From Phycisphaeraceae bacterium (GTDB taxonomy: Bacteria; Planctomycetota; Phycisphaerae; Phycisphaerales; SM1A02), in assembly GCA_019636755.1 (NCBI GenBank), contig JAHBWZ010000004.1, positions 1-64,000 on the forward strand: a stretch of 64,000 bases of DNA, given 5' to 3'. The notes under the pieces were generated by a model. That model ran no database searches. It had not been told where the DNA came from and saw only the letters and a program-made list of their open reading frames with translations. Both the position numbers and the translations under genes were made by a program. Positions 1 through 9,241 of the stretch are shown piece by piece; the first letter of the stretch is position 1, and each line of letters starts with the position of its first letter.

Positions 1-837
1 TGCGTGGGCAGCAGTCGCTCGACCGCGAAGAAGACGGCGGCCGACATCGGCGTGCACGCGTGGACGCTGTGAGAGAGATCGAGCGAGTGAGCGCACGCAC
101 GCGCATGTACGAAACAGCGACCTTGACGATGCACCCGGGCAGAGCGCCGTGCACGCACTCGCCTTCTGGACGCGCAAGCGCAGGGGGGCTGAAGCGCCCC
201 CCTGCAACCCCCCTCGCGGATGGACGATCCCGGGTTCGCCTTCGCGCGCAATGCACAGGTCGCGGACGCGCCGCGCCGGATGCGAGATCGTTCCAGAGAT
301 CCAACACGCCGAAGGCGTGATCGTTCATAGCCTGGGGTCGCGGCGAAGCCCCACGCCGAAGGTGTGGTCCTCATCCCCGGGGGTCACGCCCAAGGCGTAC
401 CTCCGGGGTGAACGCACGCCCGCGCCCCACGGGAGTCGGGCTTCGCCCGGACTCCCCTGATCGAGGACCATCCCTTCGGGATGGTGCGGACGTGCAGTCG
501 CGCCAGAGATCCATCGAGCAATCCGGCTCGCAACCGGGAGGACATGGACGCGCCATGCGTGTCAGAATCGCTTCCCGAGATCGACCTCTGCGGCGCGACC
601 CCATGCGCGCAGGCACCACCAGTCGCGCGCCGGCTGACCACCACCCACCCCCAGGCGCGCAAGGGGGTTGCAGGGGGGGCCTCAGCCCCCCCTGCGCTCG
701 CGCCCCCGGACGGATGACCACTTGATCATCGAGACCCGAGGTCAGCCGCAGGCCTTGAAAGACACCGCGCGCGCGAGCGAGCGAGCGAGCGAGCGACCAG
801 GCGCACGCGCCCGCGCCGCCCTCAGTATCCTCTCCCG
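1..837. repeat. Non-coding region with two inverted GC-hairpin repeats and small hairpins
   Basis: No supported gene. A GC hairpin lies at 180-205 (stem GCAGGGGGG with CCCCCCTGC, loop CTGAAGCG). A near reverse-complement copy lies at 670-695 (loop CCTCAG). The spacer DNA (for example 'gacgatgcacc', 'ggatggacgatcccggg', 'gcgcgccggctgaccac') recurs at 35.9-36.8, 39.5-40.0 and 43.6-44.3 kb, so this is one copy of a dispersed composite repeat. A run of the tetranucleotide gagc lies near 773-795, just before the first gene. Short ORFs here have no domain character and overlap on both strands. Confidence 0.8.
305..486. repeat. Cluster of short perfect hairpins
   Basis: Four compact hairpins sit close together: 305-319 (CACGCC-GAA-GGCGTG), 352-366 (CACGCC-GAA-GGTGTG with a G-T pair), about 430-455 (GGGAGTC paired with GACTCCC around a gggc-ttc-gccc core), and 467-485 (ACCATCCC-TTC-GGGATGGT). 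Their GAA or TTC loops resemble short intergenic palindromes common in planctomycete and verrucomicrobial genomes. Role unknown. Confidence 0.6.
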
Positions 838-1425
838 ATGCGACTGCTCGTCTACACCGCGTCGTCCGTTCACCTCGATGCCGCGTTCCACGACTGCGCC
901 GGCGCGGTCGGACGCCTCATCGTGGACCGCGGCTGGTCGCTGGTGTACGGCGGCGGCGGCATCGGCCTGATGGGCACCCTCGCCCGGGCGGTCCGCGCGG
1001 GCGGCGGCCATATCACCGGCGTGATCACGGAGTCGCTCCTTGCACGGGAGCAGGGCTACGACGGCTGCGATGAACTGCTCATCGTGCCGACGATGCAGGA
1101 GCGCAAGCGGCGGATGCTTGCGCTGTGCGACGGCGTGCTGGTGCTGCCCGGCGGCCTGGGCACCCTGGATGAACTCTTCGAAGCGATCACGCTGCGCCTG
1201 GTCGGGGAGCATCGGCGCCCCATCGGCATCGTCAACGCGCTCGGCTACTTCGATCCGCTCCTGCGGTTCCTGGACCACGCGATCGCGCATCGCTTCGTCA
1301 GGCCGGCCGTCCGCGACCTGCTCCTGATCTCGCAGGATCCGGCCGAGGTCATGCATGCGCTCGACATCGCGGAGACGGATGCGCCGCTCGATGACGCCCG
1401 GTTCCTGCCGATGGGCCGCGGCTGA
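838..1425 (+). CDS. LOG family Rossmann-fold protein (TIGR00730)
   Basis: A 195-residue protein of the LOG family (cytokinin riboside 5'-monophosphate phosphoribohydrolase), often mislabelled lysine decarboxylase. The family hydrolyses nucleoside 5'-monophosphates such as N6-modified AMP, releasing the base and ribose 5-phosphate in the cytoplasm. Visible motifs are GGGGIGLMG (nucleotide-binding loop, about residue 39), MQERKRRM near residue 85, and the signature PGGLGTLDE near residue 105. Length is typical. It is the only plus-strand gene here, convergent with the barrel-like gene that ends at 1450. The substrate in this organism cannot be read from sequence. Confidence 0.9.
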   Translation: MRLLVYTASSVHLDAAFHDCAGAVGRLIVDRGWSLVYGGGGIGLMGTLARAVRAGGGHITGVITESLLAREQGYDGCDELLIVPTMQERKRRMLALCDGVLVLPGGLGTLDELFEAITLRLVGEHRRPIGIVNALGYFDPLLRFLDHAIAHRFVRPAVRDLLLISQDPAEVMHALDIAETDAPLDDARFLPMGRG

Positions 1426-1449
1426 ATCGATCCCGTCAATGACCCGGGC

Positions 1450-2484
1450 TCAGAACCGGATCGTGACGGTCCCGATGACGCCCGGGGCGGGGTCGAAGTC
1501 ATCGGTTGCCGTGCGGTTGCCGCGGTCGTCGTAGATGCGCACGTCGCCCGAAAGCAGCAGCCCCGCGCGCAGCGCCAGGTTGACCCGGTCGCTGATGCGG
1601 TACGAGGCACGGGCATAGAGGTGCGTGCCGCGGAACTCGCCGACACCTCCCGGCTGCACGTTGGTGTCGGACAGCCGGTACTCGTCCCGTTCGTAGGCGG
1701 CGCCGAACCCGAACTCGATGCCCTCGCCCATCTCGTAGACCAGTTCGAGCCCGGCGTTGCCGTAGGGCGGCATCCCGGACGTGGTCAGTCGCCAGTCCCC
1801 CGCGATGCGCCAGTCGAACACGATCACCGGGTAGATCTGGGCATCCCGCTCCAGGCGCGACACGATCCCGAATCCGGCGCCGATGCGCAGGTCATCGTCG
1901 ATGCGCACCACCGCGCTGATCGCGCCGCCGCCGCGGAACGAATCACCGGGATCGCCGCCGTCCTCGAATGCAAAGCGCGCCACCGGTCCGCCCATCACCA
2001 TCCAGTCATCGCTGACGCGGTATCGCAGGACCGCCCCCGCGCTGACGCGGTGCAGGCTGTCCCAGGGCGCCCCCGCGAAGGCGCCGAACGGGCCCCGGAA
2101 TCGGAAGTCCTGGTACATGTACTCGGCGCCGATCGTCAGGTGCAGATCGTCGGAGAGCCGCTGATCGACGCGGACCGCGCCCTGTCCCGCGACCCGCGAG
2201 ATCCGGCCGCCGCGATCGAACTTGGACGAGGACTGCCAGCCGGCGTCGAAGATCACGGAGATCTTCGTGTCATCGGACCCGCCAGTCGGCGCGGTCGACG
2301 CCCCTCCGTCGCCATCGTCGTCCACCGGCGGCGCATCGGCGGCGATGGCCGGCCGGGCGAACGGCCGGAATTCCGCGTGCGCGGTCCCGCCGACCAGGAC
2401 GGCGGTGCACGCGGCAAGCCGCGCGGCGCGCAGGGGCGTGTTCGCGAGGGTGGAGCAGCGACGGAGATCGGATCGGGCTGGCAT
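1450..2484 (-). CDS. Predicted outer-membrane beta-barrel protein, function unknown
   Basis: A 344-residue exported protein. A basic N-terminus is followed by a hydrophobic stretch ending in GGTAHA, a plausible signal peptidase I site near residue 37. A short Asp/Gly-rich linker follows (about 50-70). The rest alternates polar and hydrophobic residues as in beta strands (for example LTIGAEYMYQDFRF, RASYRISDRVNLALRAGLLL). The last residue is Phe in TVTIRF, the usual C-terminal signal of outer-membrane barrels. No catalytic motif is visible. It is transcribed alone, convergent with the LOG gene and downstream of the hydrolase gene. A role in porin-like transport is possible but not shown. Confidence 0.7.
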   Translation of the reverse strand: MPARSDLRRCSTLANTPLRAARLAACTAVLVGGTAHAEFRPFARPAIAADAPPVDDDGDGGASTAPTGGSDDTKISVIFDAGWQSSSKFDRGGRISRVAGQGAVRVDQRLSDDLHLTIGAEYMYQDFRFRGPFGAFAGAPWDSLHRVSAGAVLRYRVSDDWMVMGGPVARFAFEDGGDPGDSFRGGGAISAVVRIDDDLRIGAGFGIVSRLERDAQIYPVIVFDWRIAGDWRLTTSGMPPYGNAGLELVYEMGEGIEFGFGAAYERDEYRLSDTNVQPGGVGEFRGTHLYARASYRISDRVNLALRAGLLLSGDVRIYDDRGNRTATDDFDPAPGVIGTVTIRF

Positions 2485-2625
2485 CGTGCAGAACTCGGCC
2501 TGAGTGGTGAAAGATGTCCGTGAACGCCGCCGGGCCGGCGCCGTCGCGGCGCGCGGACGCGGGTCGGCGGCATTATGCCCGCATCACGCCCGCGGCGGGA
2601 CGATCTCCCGGCCGGCCGGACGCGA

Positions 2626-4140
2626 TCACGGCCCGGAGGCCGGCCGGTCGACCGTGGTTCGGATCCAGTCGCCGATCAGCGCCAGCGCGGCGGGATCGAT
2701 CGTCGTCTCGATCTTCACGTACTCCGAGACGCGCCCGGTCGGACACGGCTGAAGCAGGTGATTCAGCCCCGGCAGCATGCGGACATCGGCATGGCGATTC
2801 CCGCCTCGATCCAGCGCGGCGCGGATGGCCGCCAGGTTCGTCCCGGCGGGCACCTGCAGGTCGTTCTCGCCGATCACCGCGAGGACCGGGCAGCGGACGC
2901 GCTCCAGGACCGGCGCGGGATCGTACCGCAGGAAGTACCGCATCCACGGCGAGAGCAGCGCCTCCGCCTGGGCCGCGATCATCGCCTCGCCCTCGTCCGT
3001 CGCCGGGATGAGCCCGGAGGCGCGCATCGCGTCCATCGCCTTCGATCGTCGTTCGGCTTCGTCCTCGATCGACTCGTCCAGCACGATCGCGAACAGCTGC
3101 TCCTGGAGCCGCCGGTTCCCGGTCACCATCGCCTCCGGCGAACCCTCGGCCCGGGCGATGAGTTCGCCCTGCGCGTAGAGGATCTGTTCTCCGGTCACGC
3201 CCGGGCCGGCCAGGAGCACGATGAATGCCACGTCGTCCCGCGCATCGGCGACGAGCGGCGCGACGATGCCGCCCTCGCTGTGCCCCAGCACACCCAGGCG
3301 TGCCGGATCGACTGCCTCCTGCGCGCGGAGGAAGTCGAGTGCGGCGGAGACGTCCCCGACGAAATCCATCGTGGTCGCGCCGGTGAGCGCCCCGCCGGAA
3401 CCGCCGACGCCGCGATCGTCGTAGCGCAGCACCGCGATGCCGCGACGCGTGAGGTGATCGGCGAGCACGGCGAACGGCCGATGCTCGAAGACGGTCTCAT
3501 CGCGATCCTGCGGGCCCGATCCGGACACCAGGACGACGGCGGGAAACGGACCAGCGCCGTGCGGTCGCGTGAGTGTGCCGGCCAGCGTGATACCGGCGGC
3601 CTCGTTGCGGAACGTGACCTCGTCGGCGCGATAGGGGAACGGCGGCTTCGGATGCTGCGGGCGCGGACGTTCGGTCGGGGTCTCGACCCGCGTGAGTTCC
3701 AGCGGTATCGAGAGCCCCGCCTGCTTCCACCGTCCATCGAGCGTGCCGCCATCCTCGCGCAGGGCGCCCTCGAAACCGCCGCGCACGACGGGGACGTCGA
3801 TCACGACCCGTCGTTCGGGCTCGAGCGTGATCGTCCCGATCGGAAGTCCCATGGCCGACTGGTCCGGTGAATCGACCACGCCCGTGAGGACGCCGCCGTC
3901 GCCGACAGAGAGTCGGAAGACCATGCGGAGTTCGAAGCCCGGACCGCGCAGCATGCCTTCCCAGATCCCCGCCACCTGCGACGGTTCAACGGTGCCGGCG
4001 CGAACCTCCGGCACTGCGTCCGCCGGCGGATCCGGGTCCGCAAGAGGCGCGCCCGGGTGCCCGAGACACGGACCCGCAGCCAGCAGGACGAGGGAGACGG
4101 CGGCGAATCGCGCACCGCGTCGGGTCGAACAGGGATGCAT
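2626..4140 (-). CDS. Secreted alpha/beta hydrolase (serine hydrolase)
   Basis: A 504-residue protein with a signal peptide (hydrophobic stretch FAAVSLVLLAAGPCLG). A beta-rich N-terminal domain follows (about residues 45-140: IWEGMLRGPG, then alternating strands). The alpha/beta hydrolase fold occupies about 165-495. The nucleophile elbow is GHSEGG near residue 288, the acid lies in GENDLQVP near 427, and the catalytic His is in GLNHLLQP near 461. The oxyanion-side motif VLVSGSGPQDRDE and the RYDDRGVGGS motif are typical of this hydrolase group. The substrate is probably an ester or peptide but is not determined. It stands alone, with 138 bp to the vWA gene upstream. Confidence 0.88.
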   Translation of the reverse strand: MHPCSTRRGARFAAVSLVLLAAGPCLGHPGAPLADPDPPADAVPEVRAGTVEPSQVAGIWEGMLRGPGFELRMVFRLSVGDGGVLTGVVDSPDQSAMGLPIGTITLEPERRVVIDVPVVRGGFEGALREDGGTLDGRWKQAGLSIPLELTRVETPTERPRPQHPKPPFPYRADEVTFRNEAAGITLAGTLTRPHGAGPFPAVVLVSGSGPQDRDETVFEHRPFAVLADHLTRRGIAVLRYDDRGVGGSGGALTGATTMDFVGDVSAALDFLRAQEAVDPARLGVLGHSEGGIVAPLVADARDDVAFIVLLAGPGVTGEQILYAQGELIARAEGSPEAMVTGNRRLQEQLFAIVLDESIEDEAERRSKAMDAMRASGLIPATDEGEAMIAAQAEALLSPWMRYFLRYDPAPVLERVRCPVLAVIGENDLQVPAGTNLAAIRAALDRGGNRHADVRMLPGLNHLLQPCPTGRVSEYVKIETTIDPAALALIGDWIRTTVDRPASGP

Positions 4141-4278
4141 GGAATCACTCCTTCCCGGCGCCGCGACAGGGCGGCGCTGTCCGGGGCTCCTTCGGAATCA
4201 CCGCGCGGCATTGTCGCCGATTCCGGCGGTGCACGGGGAGGGACGACACCACCGAAGCCCACGGTGGTGGCGCGGGCA

Positions 4279-6273
4279 TCACGCGCTGGCGACGATGCGC
4301 GACCACCAGAGCCACTCGACCGCCAGCAGGATCAGCGCGGCTGCGAAGAACCAGCCCCGCAGCGGCGTGGCGCCGACCGCGATCGATGTCGTCGACGGCT
4401 GATCGGCCAGGATGGGCGCCATCATGGCTTCGACCGTCGGCGCGAGGCCGGTCTCGGACGACGACGCGACATTGACCGCAAGCCACGCCGGTCCTGCCGC
4501 ACCGTCGAGCCGGTAGACGCCGGCGCGCCCCGGCGCCTGGAGCGTGACCCGCCCGCCCGGCGCGCTCCGCGCCGTCAGCAGCACCGCGCCGCCCATGTCC
4601 CGCACCGCGATCGCCCCGTCGCCCGCGCCGTCGGTACGCACCTCGACCGCCTCACCCGGCCGCGCCCACGCGCCGGCGGCGCCGCCGGAACCGGCGCCGA
4701 CCAGATCCAGGAGATTCCTGAAGAAGATCGCGAAACTGAGGTCCGCCGGCCAGTTCGTCCGGCCGATCTCGAACGCGATGACCACATGCTCCACGCCCGC
4801 GCGGCGCAGGGCGATGATCGCAGGGCCGACCTCGTCGGTCACCAGGACCGACGCGCCGGACGGCGCCCGCAGCACCGGACCTCCGGCGATGGCCAGGCGG
4901 TCCAGCGACACGAGTCGCAGCAGCGGATGCGACCGATCCCACGCGGCCACGCGCCGCGCACCGGGGCGTGCCGGGTCGATGCGCTCGACATCCGGCGCCG
5001 CGGCGCCGATGACGATCGCCGGAACGACGGGCCAGCGCGCCAGCGGCACCCGGTCCAGCACGATGAGATCGGTGTCGCCCGGGCGCATGAGGGCATCCGG
5101 ATCCACCCCGTTCTCCCGGGCGCGCTCGCCGGGGCGCTCCACGAGCAGCAGGCGCTCGGGCTCCGCCGACTCCAGCAGCAGGCGCAGATGCGGATCCGGT
5201 CCTCCGGGAGGATGCACGAGCGTGATGCGCGGCGGCATGGGTGCCGCGAAGACGAGCGATGCCTCGTCATCCGCCGCCAGCGCGTCGGGTAGACGATGGC
5301 GGATCGTCACCAGCCCTGCGCCGGGGATCGCGAACTCGAACCGCGCCGACAGCTCATGCACGTCCTCCGCGAATCGAAGGGCGCGCGTCCCGCGCACCTC
5401 GCCGTCGACGAGCGCCTCCAGCACCGACGCGACCCGACCCGAGCCCGACCGTTCGACCGTCGCGAGGACGCGGACGAGGTCCGGCCGCTCCGGATCCCGT
5501 CGCCCGCCGATCGCGGTCATGCCCACGTTCTCCGGCACGCCCGCGGACCCGGGACCGATCCGGATCCAGCGCCACGACGCGCCGCCGTGCTCGCGCGCTC
5601 CCCGGCCGGCCCCGCTGTCCGCCGGTGGTGCGGCGTCCGTCAGGACGATCACGCCGGCCGCGTCGCCGCGGGCGCCGCCGCCGCGAAGCAGGTCCCGTAC
5701 GAACGCAAGCGCCGCGGCATGATCGGCCGCCTCGTCGGTCTGCACGATGGAACGCATGCCCGCCCGCACCACCGCCGCACGCTGCTCGAACGGCACGATG
5801 ACCCGCGCGCCGGCGCCGAAGGCGACCACCATGATCTCCTCCTCGCCGTGCCGCAGCAGGCGCTCGACCAGGCGTTCGCCCTCGATCAGGGCGCGCTCCA
5901 GGCGCGACACCGCGTCGCCGCGCTCCGACACCTGATCGCGCACCTGCATCGAGGCGCTCTGATCGATGAGCAGCACCGTCCGCATCCACATCGCGTCACC
6001 GCCGCGCCGCACCGGATCGCCGGCGGCCAGCGCAAGGCAGATCGCGGCCAGGAGCTGCAGGACGAGCAGGACGCTCGGCCGGAGTCGCTGGAACGGCGCG
6101 TTGCCCTCGACATCGCGGATGCGCGACTGCCAGAGCAGGGTGCTCGAGATGCGGAGCGTCCGGCGGCGCAGCCGGAGTACATGCAGGAGAATCACCGCCG
6201 GAAGCGCAATGGCGGCAGCGAGGATCGCGGCCCCGGGAGCCTGGAGCGAGACCGACATGGCGGGCGCCGTCAC
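4279..6273 (-). CDS. BatA/vWA-domain membrane protein
   Basis: A 664-residue protein. Two membrane segments (about residues 12-30 and 65-82) bracket the RRRTLRISSTLLW region typical of BatA-type N-termini. A von Willebrand factor A domain follows. Its MIDAS metal site is visible as DQSAS in VLLIDQSASMQ (near residue 105). A C-terminal membrane helix follows (LRGWFFAAALILLAVEWLWW). Such proteins work with MoxR ATPases as assembly or metal-insertion chaperones. The start is GTG at 6273, overlapping the moxR stop as GTGA; an in-frame ATG at 6258 is the alternative. No DUF58 gene, the usual third member, is seen. Confidence 0.88.
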   Translation of the reverse strand: MTAPAMSVSLQAPGAAILAAAIALPAVILLHVLRLRRRTLRISSTLLWQSRIRDVEGNAPFQRLRPSVLLVLQLLAAICLALAAGDPVRRGGDAMWMRTVLLIDQSASMQVRDQVSERGDAVSRLERALIEGERLVERLLRHGEEEIMVVAFGAGARVIVPFEQRAAVVRAGMRSIVQTDEAADHAAALAFVRDLLRGGGARGDAAGVIVLTDAAPPADSGAGRGAREHGGASWRWIRIGPGSAGVPENVGMTAIGGRRDPERPDLVRVLATVERSGSGRVASVLEALVDGEVRGTRALRFAEDVHELSARFEFAIPGAGLVTIRHRLPDALAADDEASLVFAAPMPPRITLVHPPGGPDPHLRLLLESAEPERLLLVERPGERARENGVDPDALMRPGDTDLIVLDRVPLARWPVVPAIVIGAAAPDVERIDPARPGARRVAAWDRSHPLLRLVSLDRLAIAGGPVLRAPSGASVLVTDEVGPAIIALRRAGVEHVVIAFEIGRTNWPADLSFAIFFRNLLDLVGAGSGGAAGAWARPGEAVEVRTDGAGDGAIAVRDMGGAVLLTARSAPGGRVTLQAPGRAGVYRLDGAAGPAWLAVNVASSSETGLAPTVEAMMAPILADQPSTTSIAVGATPLRGWFFAAALILLAVEWLWWSRIVASA

Positions 6274-7277
6274 ACGCCGGCCGGGACCTCGACGGGGAGC
6301 GTGTCGAGGATGTGCCGGATGATCTCATCCGTCGTCTTCCCCTCCGCTTCCCCTTCGAAGTTGAGGAGGACGCGATGCCGGAGCGCGGGCAGGGCGACCG
6401 CGCGCAGATCGTCGACCGAGACGTTTCCGCGGCCGGCCAGCAGGGCGCGGACCTTGCCCGCGAGCACGAGCGTCTGCGCGGCGCGCGGCGATGCACCGAA
6501 GCGGAGGAACTGGTTGACCAGCGACGTTGCAAGTTCACCGCCGGGATGGGTGGCCAGCACCATGCGGACCGCGTAGTCCTGCACGTGCGGCGCGATCATG
6601 ACCCGGCGCACCAGTTCCTGGTGCTGCAGGATGGTCGGTCCGTCGATGACGGCATCCACCTTCGACTGGTGGCCCGTCGTCGTCCGATCCAGGATCTCGG
6701 CGAGTTCCGCCCGCGTGGAGTAGCCCACGACGAGTTTGAAGAAGAAGCGATCCAGTTGCGCCTCGGGCAGCGGGTACGTCCCCTCCTGCTCGATGGGGTT
6801 CTGCGTCGCCATGACGAAGAACGGCCGATCGAGGAGATGCGTCTCGCCGCCCACCGTCACCGATCGCTCCTGCATCGCCTCCAGCAGCGAGGACTGCGTC
6901 TTCGGCGTCGCGCGGTTGATCTCATCCGCGAGCACGATCTGCGCGAAGATGGGCCCCTTGCGGAATCGGAACTCCCGTCCGTGCTCCGTCTCCACGACGA
7001 TCGTCGTCCCGGTCACGTCCGCGGGCATGAGGTCGGGGGTGAACTGGATGCGCGAGAACGAGAGATGCAGGGCGCCGGCGAGCGACCGGATCAGGAGCGT
7101 CTTGCCGAGGCCGGGGACGCCCTCCAGCAGCGCATGTCCGCCCGCGAAGAGGCAGGTCAGCACGCCGTCCACGATCTCCTCGTGACCGACGACGACCTTC
7201 TGGATCTCCTGCTTCGTGCGGGTGTAGTCATCCCGGAATCGGGCGGCGGCGGCTTCGAGCTGCTGAAGGTCTGGCAT
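6270..7277 (-). CDS. MoxR family AAA+ ATPase
   Basis: A 335-residue cytoplasmic AAA+ ATPase, full length for MoxR/RavA-type proteins. Walker A is GVPGLGKT near residue 58, Walker B is LADEINRA near 115, and sensor 1 is ATQNPIEQEGTYPLPEAQ near 155. The C-terminal lid domain ends in RHRVLLNFEGEAEG. It overlaps the downstream vWA gene, so the two are translationally coupled and likely act as a chaperone pair. It is first in this transcript; the promoter should lie in the 148 bp between 7278 and 7425. Confidence 0.95.
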   Translation of the reverse strand: MPDLQQLEAAAARFRDDYTRTKQEIQKVVVGHEEIVDGVLTCLFAGGHALLEGVPGLGKTLLIRSLAGALHLSFSRIQFTPDLMPADVTGTTIVVETEHGREFRFRKGPIFAQIVLADEINRATPKTQSSLLEAMQERSVTVGGETHLLDRPFFVMATQNPIEQEGTYPLPEAQLDRFFFKLVVGYSTRAELAEILDRTTTGHQSKVDAVIDGPTILQHQELVRRVMIAPHVQDYAVRMVLATHPGGELATSLVNQFLRFGASPRAAQTLVLAGKVRALLAGRGNVSVDDLRAVALPALRHRVLLNFEGEAEGKTTDEIIRHILDTLPVEVPAGV

Positions 7278-7425
7278 ACGTCACTCCGGTTCGTGTGGCG
7301 ACGGACGATACGATACGAACCATGCGTCCGCACTGCGCGACGTGCATGGTGCGCCGTGCTCGCCGCCTGCGTCGCGTCCGCCCGCCCCGGGCATGTGCGA
7401 CCGCCCGGACGCCCCCGCGTCGGGG

Positions 7426-8322
7426 CTACGGTCCTCCGTCCCGCGGATTCAGCCCGTCGTCCCGGGACTCCAGCCGGTTGCCCCACCGTCGCATGTCCTC
7501 GAGATCCCGCTGCCCCAGCGACTCCACGTGACCGTCGGTCATCACCGCCGCGGCCGTCGCCGCGTGGCGCAGCGCGACCTGGCCGAACTCTCCCGGGGGC
7601 AGGACCTCGCGGTACGACTCCGCCCATCGACGCTCGCCCCGGACCAGGTACGGCGAACGGACACGGAAGTAGCCCGGCGCCGGGGCGCCGCCCGGGATCA
7701 GCGGATCGACTCCGCGCGCCGACGCGAAGAGGAGCAGTCGCTCGGGGCGGAGGATCTCCGGCACACGCGTGACGTAGAAACGTCCGTAGCGCTCCAGCTG
7801 GACCTGGCTGAACCCGAGTTCCTCTTCGTCTCCGCCCACCCATGTCGCGTTGAGTCCGAGTGACGGCGACAGGCTGACGAAGTACGTGTACATCGGCTCG
7901 CTCTGCTGCTCAAGCCGTTCCAGCAGTTCCTCGTTCTGCCAGAGATACAGCCCGCGGAAGTTCCAGTCGATGTACGGCGCCAGACGCCACGGATACCGCG
8001 CCGCCGCGACCGGCGATGTGATGTCCGAGACGCGCCGACCGTCCTGTGTCACCGCGCGCAGCCCCGTCCGGTAGCCGGGAAGCGCAGCGTCCTGGTTCTG
8101 GTTCGCGTAGAGCTGCCACGCCACGAAGAGCTGGCGCGCCGCGGTGAGTTCCTGCGTCCGGCGCGCACCCGCGCGCACGCGGCCGACGGCGGGGAGCAGC
8201 AGGCCGGCGATGACGGCGATGACGGCGATGACGACCAGCAGTTCGATGATGGTGAACGCCTGGCCGTGGCGCCGGGAGTGACGGCGGACGGGCCACTCAG
8301 GCGATCGCATCCGATCTCGCAT
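7426..8322 (-). CDS. H-X9-DG type pseudopilin-like protein
   Basis: A 298-residue protein with a prepilin-type N-terminus. The basic leader RRHSRRHGQA is followed by FTIIELLVVIAVIAVIAGLL, cleaved between Ala and Phe, with Glu at position +5. Near the C-terminus is the H-X9-DG motif (HAATAAAVMTDG), the hallmark of the expanded planctomycete family of secreted pseudopilin-like proteins (DUF1559-related). The body is soluble and rich in Tyr and Arg. It should be processed by a prepilin peptidase and may depend on the type II secretion genes at 52-61 kb. The first ATG (8322) is used; ATG at 8310 also fits. It is divergent from the gene at 8504. Confidence 0.85.
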   Translation of the reverse strand: MRDRMRSPEWPVRRHSRRHGQAFTIIELLVVIAVIAVIAGLLLPAVGRVRAGARRTQELTAARQLFVAWQLYANQNQDAALPGYRTGLRAVTQDGRRVSDITSPVAAARYPWRLAPYIDWNFRGLYLWQNEELLERLEQQSEPMYTYFVSLSPSLGLNATWVGGDEEELGFSQVQLERYGRFYVTRVPEILRPERLLLFASARGVDPLIPGGAPAPGYFRVRSPYLVRGERRWAESYREVLPPGEFGQVALRHAATAAAVMTDGHVESLGQRDLEDMRRWGNRLESRDDGLNPRDGGP

Positions 8323-8503
8323 GACGGACTGACTCTAGCACATCTCTGAGACTGAGTCGCAATGCCGCTTGACGCGCCGGGCCCGATCGGTACCATGCGA
8401 CCCGCTTCCCAGGTGCCGTTGCATGCTCCGCGCCGCTCCCATCTCACACGCGTTCCGGGCCGGTCGGACCACGCTCCGCGGCGCCCGGCACCGGAGGCGC
8501 GCG

Positions 8504-9034
8504 ATGCCGGAGAGAGCAGCCACGCTCGCGGCACTCCTTGCCCGCGGCGCCTGGCTCACCCTGGCGCTGATCCATCTCCCGATCCTGCTCTCGCTGCTTC
8601 GCGGCCTGCTCGCCGGCGGACATGCGGACGCGCTCGTCGGGTCGCTGACCCTGCTCATCGCCGCCGAGTCGCTGTTCCTGGCGAAGGTCGCGGATCTCCG
8701 TGTCCTGAGGATCGGTTCCGGACGCAGGACGCTCATCGCCACGCTCACGCTGACGGCGTACTTCCATCACGAGGCCGTTCCCGTCGACCGCGCCCTGAAC
8801 GGCGCCGCTCCGGTCGTCGCCCTGGTGGCGACAGCGACCGGCGCCGCACTGGCCTTTCAGCGACGCGATCGCGTGCAGCGGCTGCTTCAGCGGCTCTCGG
8901 ACACCATCGCGTCGGCACTCGCGCAGTCGCGCCTGGTCCCTCCACCGCGCGGCGTGGCCGAGAGCGTGCCGCTGAGCCGATGGTGCGCCGCAGTCAGCGT
9001 CCGCGTGTGCCCGGTCCGCGGTCCACCGCGCTGA
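8504..9034 (+). CDS. Hypothetical membrane protein
   Basis: A 176-residue protein I do not recognise. I chose the ATG at 8504 because GGAGG at 8493-8497 precedes it by 6 nt; longer in-frame starts at 8369 and 8423 have no such site. Hydrophobic segments at about residues 5-35, 42-60, 75-92 and 98-115 suggest three or four membrane helices. They are followed by a basic cytoplasmic stretch (RRDRVQRLLQRL) and a Ser/Arg/Pro-rich tail. It has no motif that gives a function. It is divergent from the pseudopilin gene across 181 bp that should hold both promoters. Confidence 0.55.
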   Translation: MPERAATLAALLARGAWLTLALIHLPILLSLLRGLLAGGHADALVGSLTLLIAAESLFLAKVADLRVLRIGSGRRTLIATLTLTAYFHHEAVPVDRALNGAAPVVALVATATGAALAFQRRDRVQRLLQRLSDTIASALAQSRLVPPPRGVAESVPLSRWCAAVSVRVCPVRGPPR

Positions 9035-9241
9035 TTCGCACCGCGCCGTTCTCTCCCCCCGTCGACATCATGCGCCCCGGATGTCCGCCCGGATCCGCTC
9101 GCGCCGACGCTGGTGCCCGCCGGCTGTGGTGACACCATGCGCGCATGGCTGACGGTCCCGCCCACGCTGATCCCGACTCCGGCGTCAGCGCCGGTCGCCG
9201 CGCCCGGGTCCCCGGACCTGCGCCGCCGGTGCGCCGGATGG

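Noticed and set aside
60-725. Several 70-116 codon ORFs in the left-end repeat region
   Set aside because: They overlap on both strands, consist of repeat-derived sequence and recur as fragments at other repeat copies.
838-1425. Lysine decarboxylase
   Set aside because: The PGGxGTxxE motif belongs to LOG-type phosphoribohydrolases; the old decarboxylase label is a known misannotation. The same applies to 11025-11921.
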